DNA from: Hirudinaria manillensis
Taxonomy: Eukaryota; Annelida; Clitellata; Hirudinida; Hirudinidae
NCBI GenBank assembly: GCA_034509925.1
Contig: CM067533.1
Coordinates: forward strand, 4,993,035 to 5,057,034
DNA length: 64,000 bases
Direction: 5' to 3'
Both the position numbers and the translations under genes were made by a program. Below are positions 54,760 to 64,000 of this stretch, piece by piece. The notes below the pieces were generated by a model. The model worked only from the letters and a program-made list of their open reading frames with translations. It was not told the DNA's origin and searched no databases. The first letter of the stretch is position 1. Each line of letters opens with the position of its first letter.

Positions 54760-56676
54760 TCAAATAAATGTTCTTCTCGGCCTTCTTCTTTTCCTTGCTT
54801 TCCAAGCGTTTGCTCTGAATGTTCTCCATATTCTATGGGTTTCTATCAGAGTCTTAATTGATGTCCACGTTAAGAACCGCTTAGAAATGCCAAGCTTCTT
54901 CCACGAGGTCCAAGTTTCCATGGCGATTGCTCCTCTCCAATTGATTATGTAGGCTGTGGCAATCGCCTCCATTTTGCCCCTGCCCTGATTTGGGCTGTTA
55001 GCCTTCATCCAGCGATGAATGTCCGTGGTGTTATATTTGTCTATCTTGCTTTGGTGGACTCTATCTAGGTCCACGTTATCGGACACCACGGCCACGTCAC
55101 AAATTATGTAACGTTCATCGCTCCAGGCACAAAGATCGGGGATTCTGGTCCCGCTGACGGTTGGAATACGAGGCTCTCTTGTTGTTGAGTACCCCATCTG
55201 TGTCAAGACCGTCTCAAGCATCTTCGCTATACAGTCGTGCCTTGCATGGCGGGGCCCGTCGGTACTCGGACACTTTTGGATAATGTGGGCGAGAGATTCC
55301 ATTTCCCCACATCTGGCTGCGCAGGCTGTGTTGAACAGGGGTGTTTTTCTGGAAGCCCACAATCTATTGAAAAGTGTTGCTGAGCGGACTTTAACACAGC
55401 TTATGTATTGGGTGGATGACATTCTGTTGATGCCATCCACCAGCCATTCACTTGGGGCTAATGCTTCCGGGAATCTCATCAGCCCGTGTCCGTCGACCGT
55501 TTTATAAAGTTCCCTCGCGGTTGATAGTCCACGAGGAACGTTCGGCTCATCTTTTTCCTTTGGCCTCCCAAATCTTTTGACTTCGCTGGCGATCATTGTG
55601 TTTTCGCGCAATGCATCCATCAGGAAGTTGTCGTTGCTCTCTTTGGCCTGCTGTAGAACTTTTGTCATTCTACGTATTCTAATTTCCGGAATCCATCGAC
55701 GCAGTTGAAGGATTCCCATTCCTCCCGTTCTGATCGGGGCATGAAAGAATGCATTTGGGGTGTCTCTTGGCAGCCGGAGCCATTTTCGAACAGACCTCCT
55801 TATTACGACATCAGCAGAATTCAAGGACTTGAGGCTGATCGCTTCGAAGGTGAGGAAGTGAACGAGACTAGGGAGAAGATGAGTCCTTAGGACATACACT
55901 CTCTGGCATGGCACGAGCGGAGCCCGCGAAATCGAGTGAAGGCCTTTTTGAATTTTATCTGCAAGCGAAGCAAATTGCATTCGAGGTCCGATTCGAACTC
56001 CTAAATACTTATAGGTGTCAACTATGGAGAGTGCCCTGATATCCTTATCTTGCAGTGTCAGGTATGGCTCTGGGTTGACGATCCATTGTCTTTTACGAGT
56101 GATGACCTCAGTTCTCATCGAGGCACACTTGGATGCGTTCATGATGAGTCCAACTTTGGCCATCGACACCTCCAGTTGTCGCAACATCACTTTCATTCCA
56201 ACGTCTGTGCTGGACAGTAAAAGAAGGTCGTCTGCAAAGGCGATGTAGTTGCATTTTTCGGAGGATTTGCCTCCTCCCGTAACCCCAATTGATCTGTCAA
56301 TGTCACTGACAACCATGTCAATGACAGCGTTGAATAACATCGGGGACATGGGGTCGCCTTGCCTTACTCCCCTGCCGACCTGTATGGATCTGCTGAGCTC
56401 CTTTCCCATCCTGATGTGCACCTGACAATTACTGTATATTTCCGACAAATATCTTGTTAACAGGGGTGGTGCGCCGAATCGTGAGGCTGCCCTGATGATC
56501 GATTCGTGGGAAACGGAATCGAACGCCTTAGACACGTCTACAAATGTCATGTTCAGCTTCTTTCTGTCTTGTCTGCTTTGGGCGACAAGAGCCTTTACAA
56601 GCCAGATGTTGTCGGCCAAACCGTCGCCTGATTGGAACGCCTTCTGTCTCGATGATAGTGGCCAATATACGGACAT
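54760..56676 (-). CDS. R2-type reverse transcriptase and restriction-like endonuclease (partial ORF)
   Basis: The frame is 638 codons. It shows RT motifs in order: KAFDSVSHESI, RGVRQGDPMSPMLFNAVID, YIAFADDLLLL (the catalytic FADD) and YKYLGVRIG. The R2-specific thumb follows (ISRAPLVPCQRVYVLRTHLL, KWLRLPRDTPNAFFHAPI). The C-terminus has the CCHC finger CAARCGEMESLAHIIQKC with HARHDC, and the RLE core IPDLCAW plus IICDVAVVSD. The last part contains YIINWRGAIAMETW, typical of R2. In R2 this protein nicks its target and primes reverse transcription from the nick. The first codon shown is not a natural start: RT motifs 0-1 lie upstream in another frame. Confidence 0.92.
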   Translation of the reverse strand: MSVYWPLSSRQKAFQSGDGLADNIWLVKALVAQSRQDRKKLNMTFVDVSKAFDSVSHESIIRAASRFGAPPLLTRYLSEIYSNCQVHIRMGKELSRSIQVGRGVRQGDPMSPMLFNAVIDMVVSDIDRSIGVTGGGKSSEKCNYIAFADDLLLLSSTDVGMKVMLRQLEVSMAKVGLIMNASKCASMRTEVITRKRQWIVNPEPYLTLQDKDIRALSIVDTYKYLGVRIGPRMQFASLADKIQKGLHSISRAPLVPCQRVYVLRTHLLPSLVHFLTFEAISLKSLNSADVVIRRSVRKWLRLPRDTPNAFFHAPIRTGGMGILQLRRWIPEIRIRRMTKVLQQAKESNDNFLMDALRENTMIASEVKRFGRPKEKDEPNVPRGLSTARELYKTVDGHGLMRFPEALAPSEWLVDGINRMSSTQYISCVKVRSATLFNRLWASRKTPLFNTACAARCGEMESLAHIIQKCPSTDGPRHARHDCIAKMLETVLTQMGYSTTREPRIPTVSGTRIPDLCAWSDERYIICDVAVVSDNVDLDRVHQSKIDKYNTTDIHRWMKANSPNQGRGKMEAIATAYIINWRGAIAMETWTSWKKLGISKRFLTWTSIKTLIETHRIWRTFRANAWKARKRRRPRRTFI

Positions 56677-57480
56677 GCGTTTGGATCACTCGATGGAAGA
56701 GGCGACTCATGACTCACAGTGATTGGTCTGAATTCACTTGGATCGGCTGTTCCTCTCACCTTTGGGATAAAGCTGACGACGCCAACTTTGAAGGGAGATG
56801 GTGGCATTTAAGACCTCGCAGAGCCATTTTTACTTCAGTGCAGCTGACGGGAGCCTCCAAATCATGACAAATACCGCAAACTGGAACCACCGATCTATCG
56901 TCTGTAATTGACTTTTGGGAAAATATTGGTTCCCAAAACTGGAGCAGTTGTTCGTGTGGTATGGGTTTAACTTCCTCGTTATATTCTTCATTCAAAACCG
57001 AACGAGCTCCTGAAGATCTATTCTTCCTGAATAACCCCTGGACCTTCGCTCGTTTCTTCTTTCTGTCTTCCCTTCTTATCTCCTTCTTGGATGGTCGGAT
57101 CTTCGTTGTCCGAAATGGTCTGGTCTGATTTCCCGCTTTATTGTCCGATGCAACATAGGAAGTAGTCTCGACCTTCGGAGGCCGCTTTTCATATCTGTCA
57201 GCTCCCTTCTTTCCATTGTGCACTTTCAAACTCTCCATCCACTGTATGTATTCCTTGTCTATCAAACGGCGCTTTGAGTCGATGTCAACAATTTGATTTC
57301 TCAACAGTTCGGAAAGTTCCTCGCATGGCAGATTTATGTATTTGTAATTTGCGAGTATAAATTGCTGCAGTTGAATGAAGCTATTCACTTCCGTTTCGAC
57401 TGGAGATGCCGTGAGTGTGGGAATCGCAGTACATTTCGTAGGCTTGCCAGAGCAAGTTGTCTTTTCAATGATGTAATTAT
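56595..57480 (-). pseudogene. N-terminal part of the R2-type ORF, frameshifted
   Basis: The ORF at 56756-57388 contains KVQGLFRKNRSSGARSVLN and LLQFWEPIF, matching the linker before the RT of R2. A second frame (56595-56807) carries VVSFIPKVRGTADPSEFRPI, RT motif 1. The SPGPDG-type block between them is absent, and the frame has shifted twice before 56676. The copy cannot make full-length protein. Confidence 0.8.
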
Positions 57481-57536
57481 TTAGATATTTGCGATATCCT
57501 GGCTTGTTCCTAACTTTCCTAATGGAAACTTTCCCT

Positions 57537-57630
57537 TATTATTATTATTATTATTGTTATTATTATTATTATTATTTTATTAATATTATTGTTACTTTAT
57601 TATTATTTTTTTACTAAATTATTATTTTTA
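57537..57630. repeat. (ATT)n array at the 5' side of the R2-like element
   Basis: ATT triplets with GTT and TTTTATT interruptions, the same type as at the other end of the element. Confidence 0.9.
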
Positions 57631-57719
57631 TTATTGATTGTTTTGACGGTGCTCTGGAAAAATTATTTCCTAGAACGCGCATGGTGAGGAGCCACGAGGA
57701 ACCTTTCATTCATCTTTAC

Positions 57720-57810
57720 ATTCTTCCAACCATTCATCTATTCATCCGCACGTCCATCCATCCGTTCATACATCCGTCCGTCCGTCCATTCGTCCATCCA
57801 TCCATCAATC
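57720..57810 (+). repeat. (RTCC)n tetranucleotide array
   Basis: Interrupted runs of ATCC/GTCC, complementary in type to the GGAY array at 53485-53605. Confidence 0.85.
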
Positions 57811-58061
57811 CTTTCCACATCTCGATCATTCCAATGCAAATCCTTCCACTTAATGATTCTTGCGTGATGACAGAGAACGGATGGTCACTTGAATATGTGA
57901 CGTACACAGCAGTTCAGCAGGGTTATCTGACGTCATCCTGTCTTGGAATTCTATTTCCAAGCTGTCGCCTCCGGCAAAACTGCTCTTGAAAACGCCATTC
58001 ATCTTCCACCAACATCCTCATTGTTCAAATGCAAAATTCTCGAACAATCCATCTAGCCAAC

Positions 58062-58315
58062 TATCCATCCATCCATCCACCCTTTCATCCATTCTTCCGA
58101 CCATCCACCCACCCATCTACCAATCCGTCCATCCATCCCATCCGTCCATCCAACCAACCATCTGTCCGTCCGTCAGTCCGTCCGTCCATCCATCCTTCCA
58201 TCCATCCTTCCATCCATCCATCCTTCCATCCATCCGTCCATCCATCATCCAACCAAACACCCAACCACCCACCAACCCATCCATCTATCCATCCGTCCAT
58301 TTACCAATCCATCCA
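58062..58315 (+). repeat. Long imperfect (ATCC/GTCC/ACCC)n array
   Basis: About 250 bp of RTCC-type tetranucleotides. The [12 protein letters not shown] ORFs here are translation artefacts of the array. Confidence 0.92.
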
Positions 58316-58688
58316 TCTCGTCAGAACCTTAGAACCTTGTCATCTTATCTTCCATAAATTCTGCCCCCACTTCACAGGGATACGACAACTGATGGGTGCC
58401 ATTGGGTGGCGCTGAGGAGAAAATTTTGTCGCCGAGTGTGACGCAATCGTTTGGAAAATCATTTCCAAGTTAATTTATTGCATCGGTGGCCTACAACCGT
58501 GATAAGAGGAGATGCTGGAAAGGAAACGAGTCTCCATGTACTGCTGCTTCTATTATCACTTTGGCAATATATTAAATTAACTAATTATAAACAAATGATC
58601 CAACTCATAATAATATCGATTTAAATTAATAATAATTAAAAAATAAAGTGAATAATGGAACAAACTAATGTCTTCAGGTTGGAAACAA

Positions 58689-58692
58689 CCTG

Positions 58693-58723
<31 letters not shown>
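58689..58723 (+). repeat. (AAC)n microsatellite
   Basis: About 11 AAC triplets. Confidence 0.9.
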
Positions 58724-58725
<2 letters not shown>

Positions 58726-58939
58726 GCGCGTCGCATGCAACAACACCTCGAAAACGTTAAACACTTTCTCGGGCAACAATCGAATGAGGACATTTTACGA
58801 CCAAACTGGGATTTATTTGCCCCCCAAAATGTTTGAGGACAAAACAACACCCCACTCGGCTTCATCCCCAGTTGGGCAGAACTGCTCCCCACCCCGTCAA
58901 TAACTCCATGTTCCGTCGTCATGTGTTCCTGTGTAAATC

Positions 58940-58995
58940 AACCCGACCAAGTGGTTGACATCCGCTGGTTGAGAGTTCAAATCCCAGCAGCAAAA
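58940..58995 (+). repeat. Possible tRNA-derived SINE remnant
   Basis: GACCAAGTGGTTGAC resembles a Pol III A box, and GAGTTCAAATCCC about 30 bp later resembles a B box. The pair is spaced as in a tRNA-like promoter, but no full cloverleaf forms. Low confidence. Confidence 0.3.
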
Positions 58996-60982
58996 AGTTC
59001 GATTCAAATCGCTAAAACAATTCATTAACAGAAATAATTCATTGACAGAATCAACGACGAAGAAGAGGAGCTGTTTGTTGTCAGAAATCGAAAGAGTCAA
59101 GTCCTAGTTGAAGTTGCCATTCATCCTAGTGAACCCGGTGACCTTGTAACCTTCCGTTAGCTCGGCAATTAAGTTCGTATAGATCTATCAAATGGACTTT
59201 GAAAAATCTGCCGAGCACATTTTACTTTTGTTTACGTTTCCATAGATTTCCATGTGGATTTGCTTAAAGGGATTTGCAGATGAGAATTATTAATTTTCTT
59301 AAATGCACCCTCAAGAAGTAATGGGATTTGCTGGGGGAAGTATTTCCGGTGGAGAAACATCTTTGATGTTCCGCATTCAAGCGGTCCGATGCTGCTGATG
59401 GATGTGTTCCATCGATCACTGAAGGGATAAATTCGTCACAGGTTGAACAACTCGGTCACTCTCGTCGGTCCGTCGAACGTTCCTTGGATATGTTTTCTTT
59501 CAAGGCCGCTCGAAAACAGCTCGCAAAACGACCCCGAATCGTGCGTACCTCGAAATCAATCGCGGGTCGACAAAGCAACTTGCTGCTGGAAATTAAGACA
59601 AACGAGTGGCATTCGTTCTGGAAACAAATGTTTCCTTCCTCGTCAAAGTCAAAGGAGGGACGTTGAGTCCATTTTGCCTGCGGCGTTGAAACAAGTTAAA
59701 GAAGTAACGAAGTCAAAAGTTGTGGCAAAGTTAATTGCTTTCTTCGATGCCTGCACGTGCTCCTAGGAACGCCTACGTTTTCAAAGGTCCTATATGGAAC
59801 AAGACTAATGCACATAATGTATAATCATTACCAGGACCTCGGTGGGGACTGACTCCATCTTTTCGAGTTGAAATTCTTCACGGAAACAATGGAAATTAAT
59901 TGCCGTAAAAAATGATTCCCTCTCACGAGCACGTCAGTCCTGAGAAGCGTAGGAAAAGAGTTTCGCAGTTTCGTGATAGAACGCCATGTTATTGTTTCCT
60001 CCGAAGACACCTTTCTAATTGCTCGAACGAATACATGCCGATTCGCGAACGAACGATTCGGTCGCGATTCACAACAATTCAGCTGTCAAGCCACGGACGC
60101 TTCTTCGTCAACTCCTGTCCGTGCCTCGAAAAGCTTTAAAACTTCCGGCAGTCTGAGAAGCAATCAGCTCTGAAATAATTTCGATTCGAGCAATTTGAAA
60201 GTTTTGCTTCTTATTAATTCCCATTAGTCTCGACAGAAGTAATTGCTTTTGAAGGCACATGAATCACAATTGTTTGCGGACACCACGCAGACGGGGTTCT
60301 TAACGATAGGAATCCAGCTTGCTTTCCTCTTCGTGGTCATCGTCGTCCTACTTCTGTTGGAGTGGAAAGTTTTCCTTAGGAATTGAAAGTAAAACTAATA
60401 TTTATTTACAGAAGTCCTCGTGAGTTTGGCTGAGCAGAAACATGCCAAACAAAACTCGGATCTGGAGTTGAAGTGGAGCATCAGTTGCTGAGGAAGCAGA
60501 AGGAAGGATGGAATGGAAGGAAAGAATAATACTTCTCTCTTCCTCCGACGTCCGCGTATCGCATCCAATCAATTACCACGAAATCTCGCCAACAAAAGAA
60601 TGAAAAGAAAAAGCTGAACCTCATTTCAAACCGATTCAAACCCGTTGACCTCGAGCTGAACCGGAAGTGACCTCATGTCTTCAAACTCTGACGATGTTCA
60701 AATCCTCAAAACGACGGTATTCGTCCACGAAGAGAATCAAAACATGGGAATATTTTGACCCGAATTTAGAGGTAATAAACGACAATAAATGGCTATAAAT
60801 GCTAATAAATGATAATAAATGGCAGCCCATCATTCGAAACGCGCCGAGGTCCACACTTCACCCTTAAAAGCGCTCGGATGCAGGTCCCGGCTTCACTTTT
60901 CTTGCTCACGATTCGATGCTTTTGAATGGATAAGGATTTCACTTTTCTAAAGGTTGGTTTCGGTTTATAATTGTTCTTCTTT

Positions 60983-61049
60983 TTATTTATTTATTTATTT
61001 ATTTATCTACTTATTTATTTATCCATTTATTTATTTATTTATTTATTTA
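60983..61049. repeat. (TTTA)n microsatellite
   Basis: About 16 TTTA units with one or two substitutions. Confidence 0.9.
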
Positions 61050-62002
61050 TATTTGAAATGAAGATGCAAAAATGGTTCGTAAATAAAATCAAATAAAAGT
61101 TATTTACGCGATAATTTGACAAACGTGATAATATATACTACGACATTTATTTTATATTTTCATTTTATTTCTTCCTCGTTTCAATTTCGACATTTTTCGC
61201 TCCAACGGATCTGACAGAAAAAAAGATTCGAATTTAAAATTGCGTTGATTCCAGACAGGAGAAGGGTTCAGTTCATCTGTCATCTTCTTACTCATCCTCC
61301 TCATCTGCTCGCCAAGGGTGGACGGCAGCGACAATGAAACACTGTGTGAGTAGCATTTCTTCCCCTGGCTTTTATCGCTCGGAAAGGCTTTTTATGTTCA
61401 AATGTTGGAAAACATTGCACGCTTGAATTTGGTGCATCGTCAGACAAACGACTGAGGAGCACCGATTCGCTGGTCCGCCAGAAATTCTTGTTTTATGAGC
61501 GACTACATTTCTTCTCGATCACAAAGTCACTTTCTCCGAACGCAAGAAGAAGAAGAAGGACGAGAAGAAGAGGAAGATGAAGATGATGATGAAGAAGAAG
61601 GAAAGAGAAAGGCACAAATACAGAAATATAGAAAGCCAGAAACAGAGAGACATTGAAATTAGTCAGAAGTTTTGGAGAAATTCGATGCTACTGCTGATGA
61701 AAAGAAAAAGTCGTTTGCTCCGTGCAGAAATCAATTCCGTGACTTTTTCGTCAATTTTGCCCTGCCTGAGGAAAATTTTTACTGGAAGGACACACGTGTC
61801 CACTGACGACATCCTTCATTCATTCATTCGTTCGTTCCTTCATTTCATCCCTCTTTCTTTCACCTACTTCATCCTTCATTCTTTTCTAAGAAGTTTTGCG
61901 ACCGGAAACAAATGAACCTCATTGCGACAAAGTCGTCAAGTGTGGCATCAAAGATGAAAAGGCTTCAGACACTTCTTTCACGTGTTCATCCACTTGCCCA
62001 CC

Positions 62003-62073
62003 CATTTATCCATCCGTCCATCCATCCATCCATCTATCCATCCATCCATCTATCCATACATCCATCCATCCAT
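62003..62073 (+). repeat. (ATCC)n array
   Basis: ATCC/ATCT/GTCC tetranucleotides, the fourth locus of this motif in the window. Confidence 0.9.
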
Positions 62074-62496
62074 TCCCCGCTTGTTAGATCATTCTAGAAA
62101 TTCAATTCCAGCAGCTTAGAAATTAGTTCACTTAGTTGGTTCTAAATTCTTTCTTCTTGAATAATAAATAGTTTTATTTTGATAAATCATATTTAATGTT
62201 AAATCTTATTTAATATCAAATCATATTTAATCTTGAATCTTATTTAATGTCATACCTTGCTTAATCTCGGATGACGTTTAATCTTTAATCATGGCCAATG
62301 TTAAGTTGTATTTAATATTAAATATTAAATTCAATTATTTTATTAAATTATTAAATTTAATATTAAATATTTATTATTAAAATTATTTATTTATTGGAGA
62401 AAGTTGAGTCAGATGTTGAGATGTTTCCAATGTTGAACGTCCGATTGTTAAGTTAGTTGCGGATATCAAAACAACACAACAACAATACAACGATGA

Positions 62497-62524
62497 CACA
62501 ACAACAACAACAACAACAACGACA
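62497..62524 (+). repeat. (CAA)n microsatellite
   Basis: A short AAC/CAA run with a CGA interruption. Confidence 0.75.
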
Positions 62525-62872
62525 ACGCTTGCTCTTGAAATTAAAAGATGATTCATTTTCTGCCAAATATTTCAAAGAATTATCAATAAAAATAACTTAA
62601 ATTAATAATAAAATTATTATCACATTATTAATATAAACTATTAATACAAACATTATCAAACATTAATATGCACAACCACCTAATAATAATGATAACAACA
62701 ACATATATTTTATCATAATTATATGGTAAATAAAAAAAAATAATTAAAAGTGACAAACATTTTTTAAAATATTTTCTAATTAATTGATTTTATTTTTTCA
62801 TGACATCGGAAACTCAAGACATGGGTGAGTATGGATTTCATTGAATTTCATTTTCATGGTGGTTGGAGATAA

Positions 62873-62932
62873 CGACGACGACGATGATGATGATGATGAA
62901 GACGACGACGACTACGATGATGATGATGATGA
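62873..62932 (+). repeat. (GAC/GAT)n microsatellite
   Basis: About 20 GAC/GAT triplets, the same family as at 52117-52270. Confidence 0.9.
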
Positions 62933-63010
62933 ATGTTGTTAATTTCTCCGACGATTAACATTCAATAAAGAGTAAACGTGCAGCTGGCATGACACTTCAC
63001 TTCAGAAATT

Positions 63011-63078
63011 AGTGAGTGAGTGAGTGAGAGACTAGGTGAATGAATGAATGAATTAATGAACGAAAGAAAGAAAGAAAG
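63011..63078 (+). repeat. Compound GAGT/GAAT/GAAA microsatellite
   Basis: Short consecutive runs of GAGT, GAAT and GAAA units. Confidence 0.8.
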
Positions 63079-64000
63079 ATAGATTGAATGAATGCATGGC
63101 GTATGAAATGAAACTATGAAAGGGCTGGGTTTGAAGGTCGTGCCCAGCCTGAGGCGGAATTATGACATTCGACTCGCAAACCTGACGTGAAAAAGCAGGA
63201 ATAAACAAATACATTGGAAATAAATAAACAAATCGCCCTGGAGAGAAATTCCTCGTTGAGATGTGGAAATGCTCGCCCGCACTTTTTTCATTTACGCCGA
63301 CAACCAATGGAGCTTCTTGTAATGTTTCATGCTCTGTAATTCACATCGACTTCGTTTCGACTGCAAATACATAAATATATTCTGCTAACCGAACAAACAC
63401 AAAATTGCTTGCGAAATTCAGAAAAAGGAAACTTAACTGTACGTAACCGTGTGGACGTACGGCAAACGTAATGGTAAAATGTTTATAATTCCTAATTATT
63501 TATACTTTAACTTGTAAAGTGAATGAAATTCGAATTAATTAAAATTTAATTGAAAACCGCTTGGCTAATGAAGCGGCAAATGTTTCCGACATTTTTTTTC
63601 TTCTTCTTCTTTCATGAAAAGAGCAGCAGAAAAGTCTAAATTTGAAGGTCATCTTGGGGGATTAGACTGGCAATTAAGTCGGCTGCGTGTAGGAATTTTA
63701 TGGCGGAGTGGCATTTCCATCAACGGCACTCATAAACGAAGCCAGCATCCTGTTACTCCTGGAAAGAGTGATAAATTGTCCGCTCTACGATATCGAAGGT
63801 TAACAGCCCAAGCACGGTCCTCGGCATCGTGTTCTAGGAAGAGTAAAAATGTGGAAATGTTGATTTGATTTCTCCTCAAATGACTTCCCCGAATTAGATT
63901 TTTAATTCGTCGTTATTGGATTGTTGTTTGTTTGCTTGTTTGTTTGTTTCTTTCTTTTTTTAAGCATTGTTCTGTTGCTGGGAGATTTAGTTTGGTGGAA

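Larger units (their letters stand above)
54610..57530 (-). mobile_element. R2-clade non-LTR retrotransposon, 5'-truncated and frameshifted
   Basis: On the minus strand: an upstream ORF (56756-57388, open further 5' to about 57480), a frameshifted junction (56676-56807), a long RT-RLE ORF (54760-56676) and a 3' UTR of about 150 bp ending AATAAAAGTTTTG before ATT repeats. Both flanks are (ATT)n arrays (54487-54603 and 57537-57630). No 28S rDNA sequence is present, so this copy is outside the usual R2 target. N-terminal zinc fingers are missing. Confidence 0.9.
58996..64000. other. Gene-poor region at the right edge
   Basis: I found no splice-bounded exon with a recognisable family. Scattered GC-richer islands (for example 59440-60180) have overlapping short ORFs in several frames without family similarity. 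Simple repeats are listed separately. Confidence 0.45.

Noticed and set aside
57986..58415. Repetitive [12 protein letters not shown] ORFs over 120 codons
   Set aside because: They are read-through of the RTCC tetranucleotide array, present in more than one frame.

Overview
The window is nuclear DNA of a non-vertebrate animal. Genes are split into many short exons with mostly GT-AG introns, the sequence is AT-rich, and there is metazoan gene content, an R2-clade retrotransposon and long di- to tetranucleotide arrays. UBA6 is known to be absent from Drosophila and C. elegans, and its presence together with retained U12-type introns argues against flies and nematodes. I cannot name the phylum. 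I assembled exon models by hand from splice sites, reading frame and remembered protein families; no search was run. | Layout: 1-1712 is the 3' part of a non-LTR retrotransposon with a restriction-like endonuclease domain. 2356-3258 (-) holds the first five exons of a TPRA1-like 7TM gene that runs off the left edge. 4837-5189 is a broken ribosomal protein P0 pseudogene. Then follow, on +, a small RING-H2 protein (6140-8008), the MICOS subunit MIC19/CHCHD3 (9253-11020), a short coronin (13266-16632), the mitochondrial Na+/Ca2+ exchanger NCLX (18028-23529, 17 exons), a small ERICH2-like gene (25994-26889) and an MRM3-like rRNA methyltransferase (28725-30090). On - is a complete 34-exon UBA6 ubiquitin E1 (30935-39618). 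A CR1/L2-like LINE tail (40139-40900) lies before TMEM101 (+, 41543-42811), which is tail to tail with RNF121 (-, 43076-44840). | From 44.9 kb to the right end no gene could be supported. That part is rich in simple repeats (GAT/GAC, GGAY/RTCC, ATT, GAAT, AAC) and holds a second Helitron copy (49230-49511) and a degenerate R2-clade element (54610-57530) embedded in ATT repeats. | The most notable observations are: four candidate U12-type (minor spliceosome) introns among about 87 assembled introns, confined to NCLX and RNF121 and including a textbook AT-AC intron of 77 bp; two copies of one non-autonomous Helitron family with TC/CTAGT ends; an R2-clade copy outside rDNA flanked by ATT repeats on both sides; an MRM3 homologue whose SpoU catalytic motifs have decayed; and a strongly diverged P0 pseudogene. 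The genes are housekeeping: three products are mitochondrial (MIC19, NCLX, MRM3), two act in ubiquitin transfer (UBA6, RNF121) with a third RING protein nearby. They do not form a dedicated pathway, and I found no clearly new multi-gene system.
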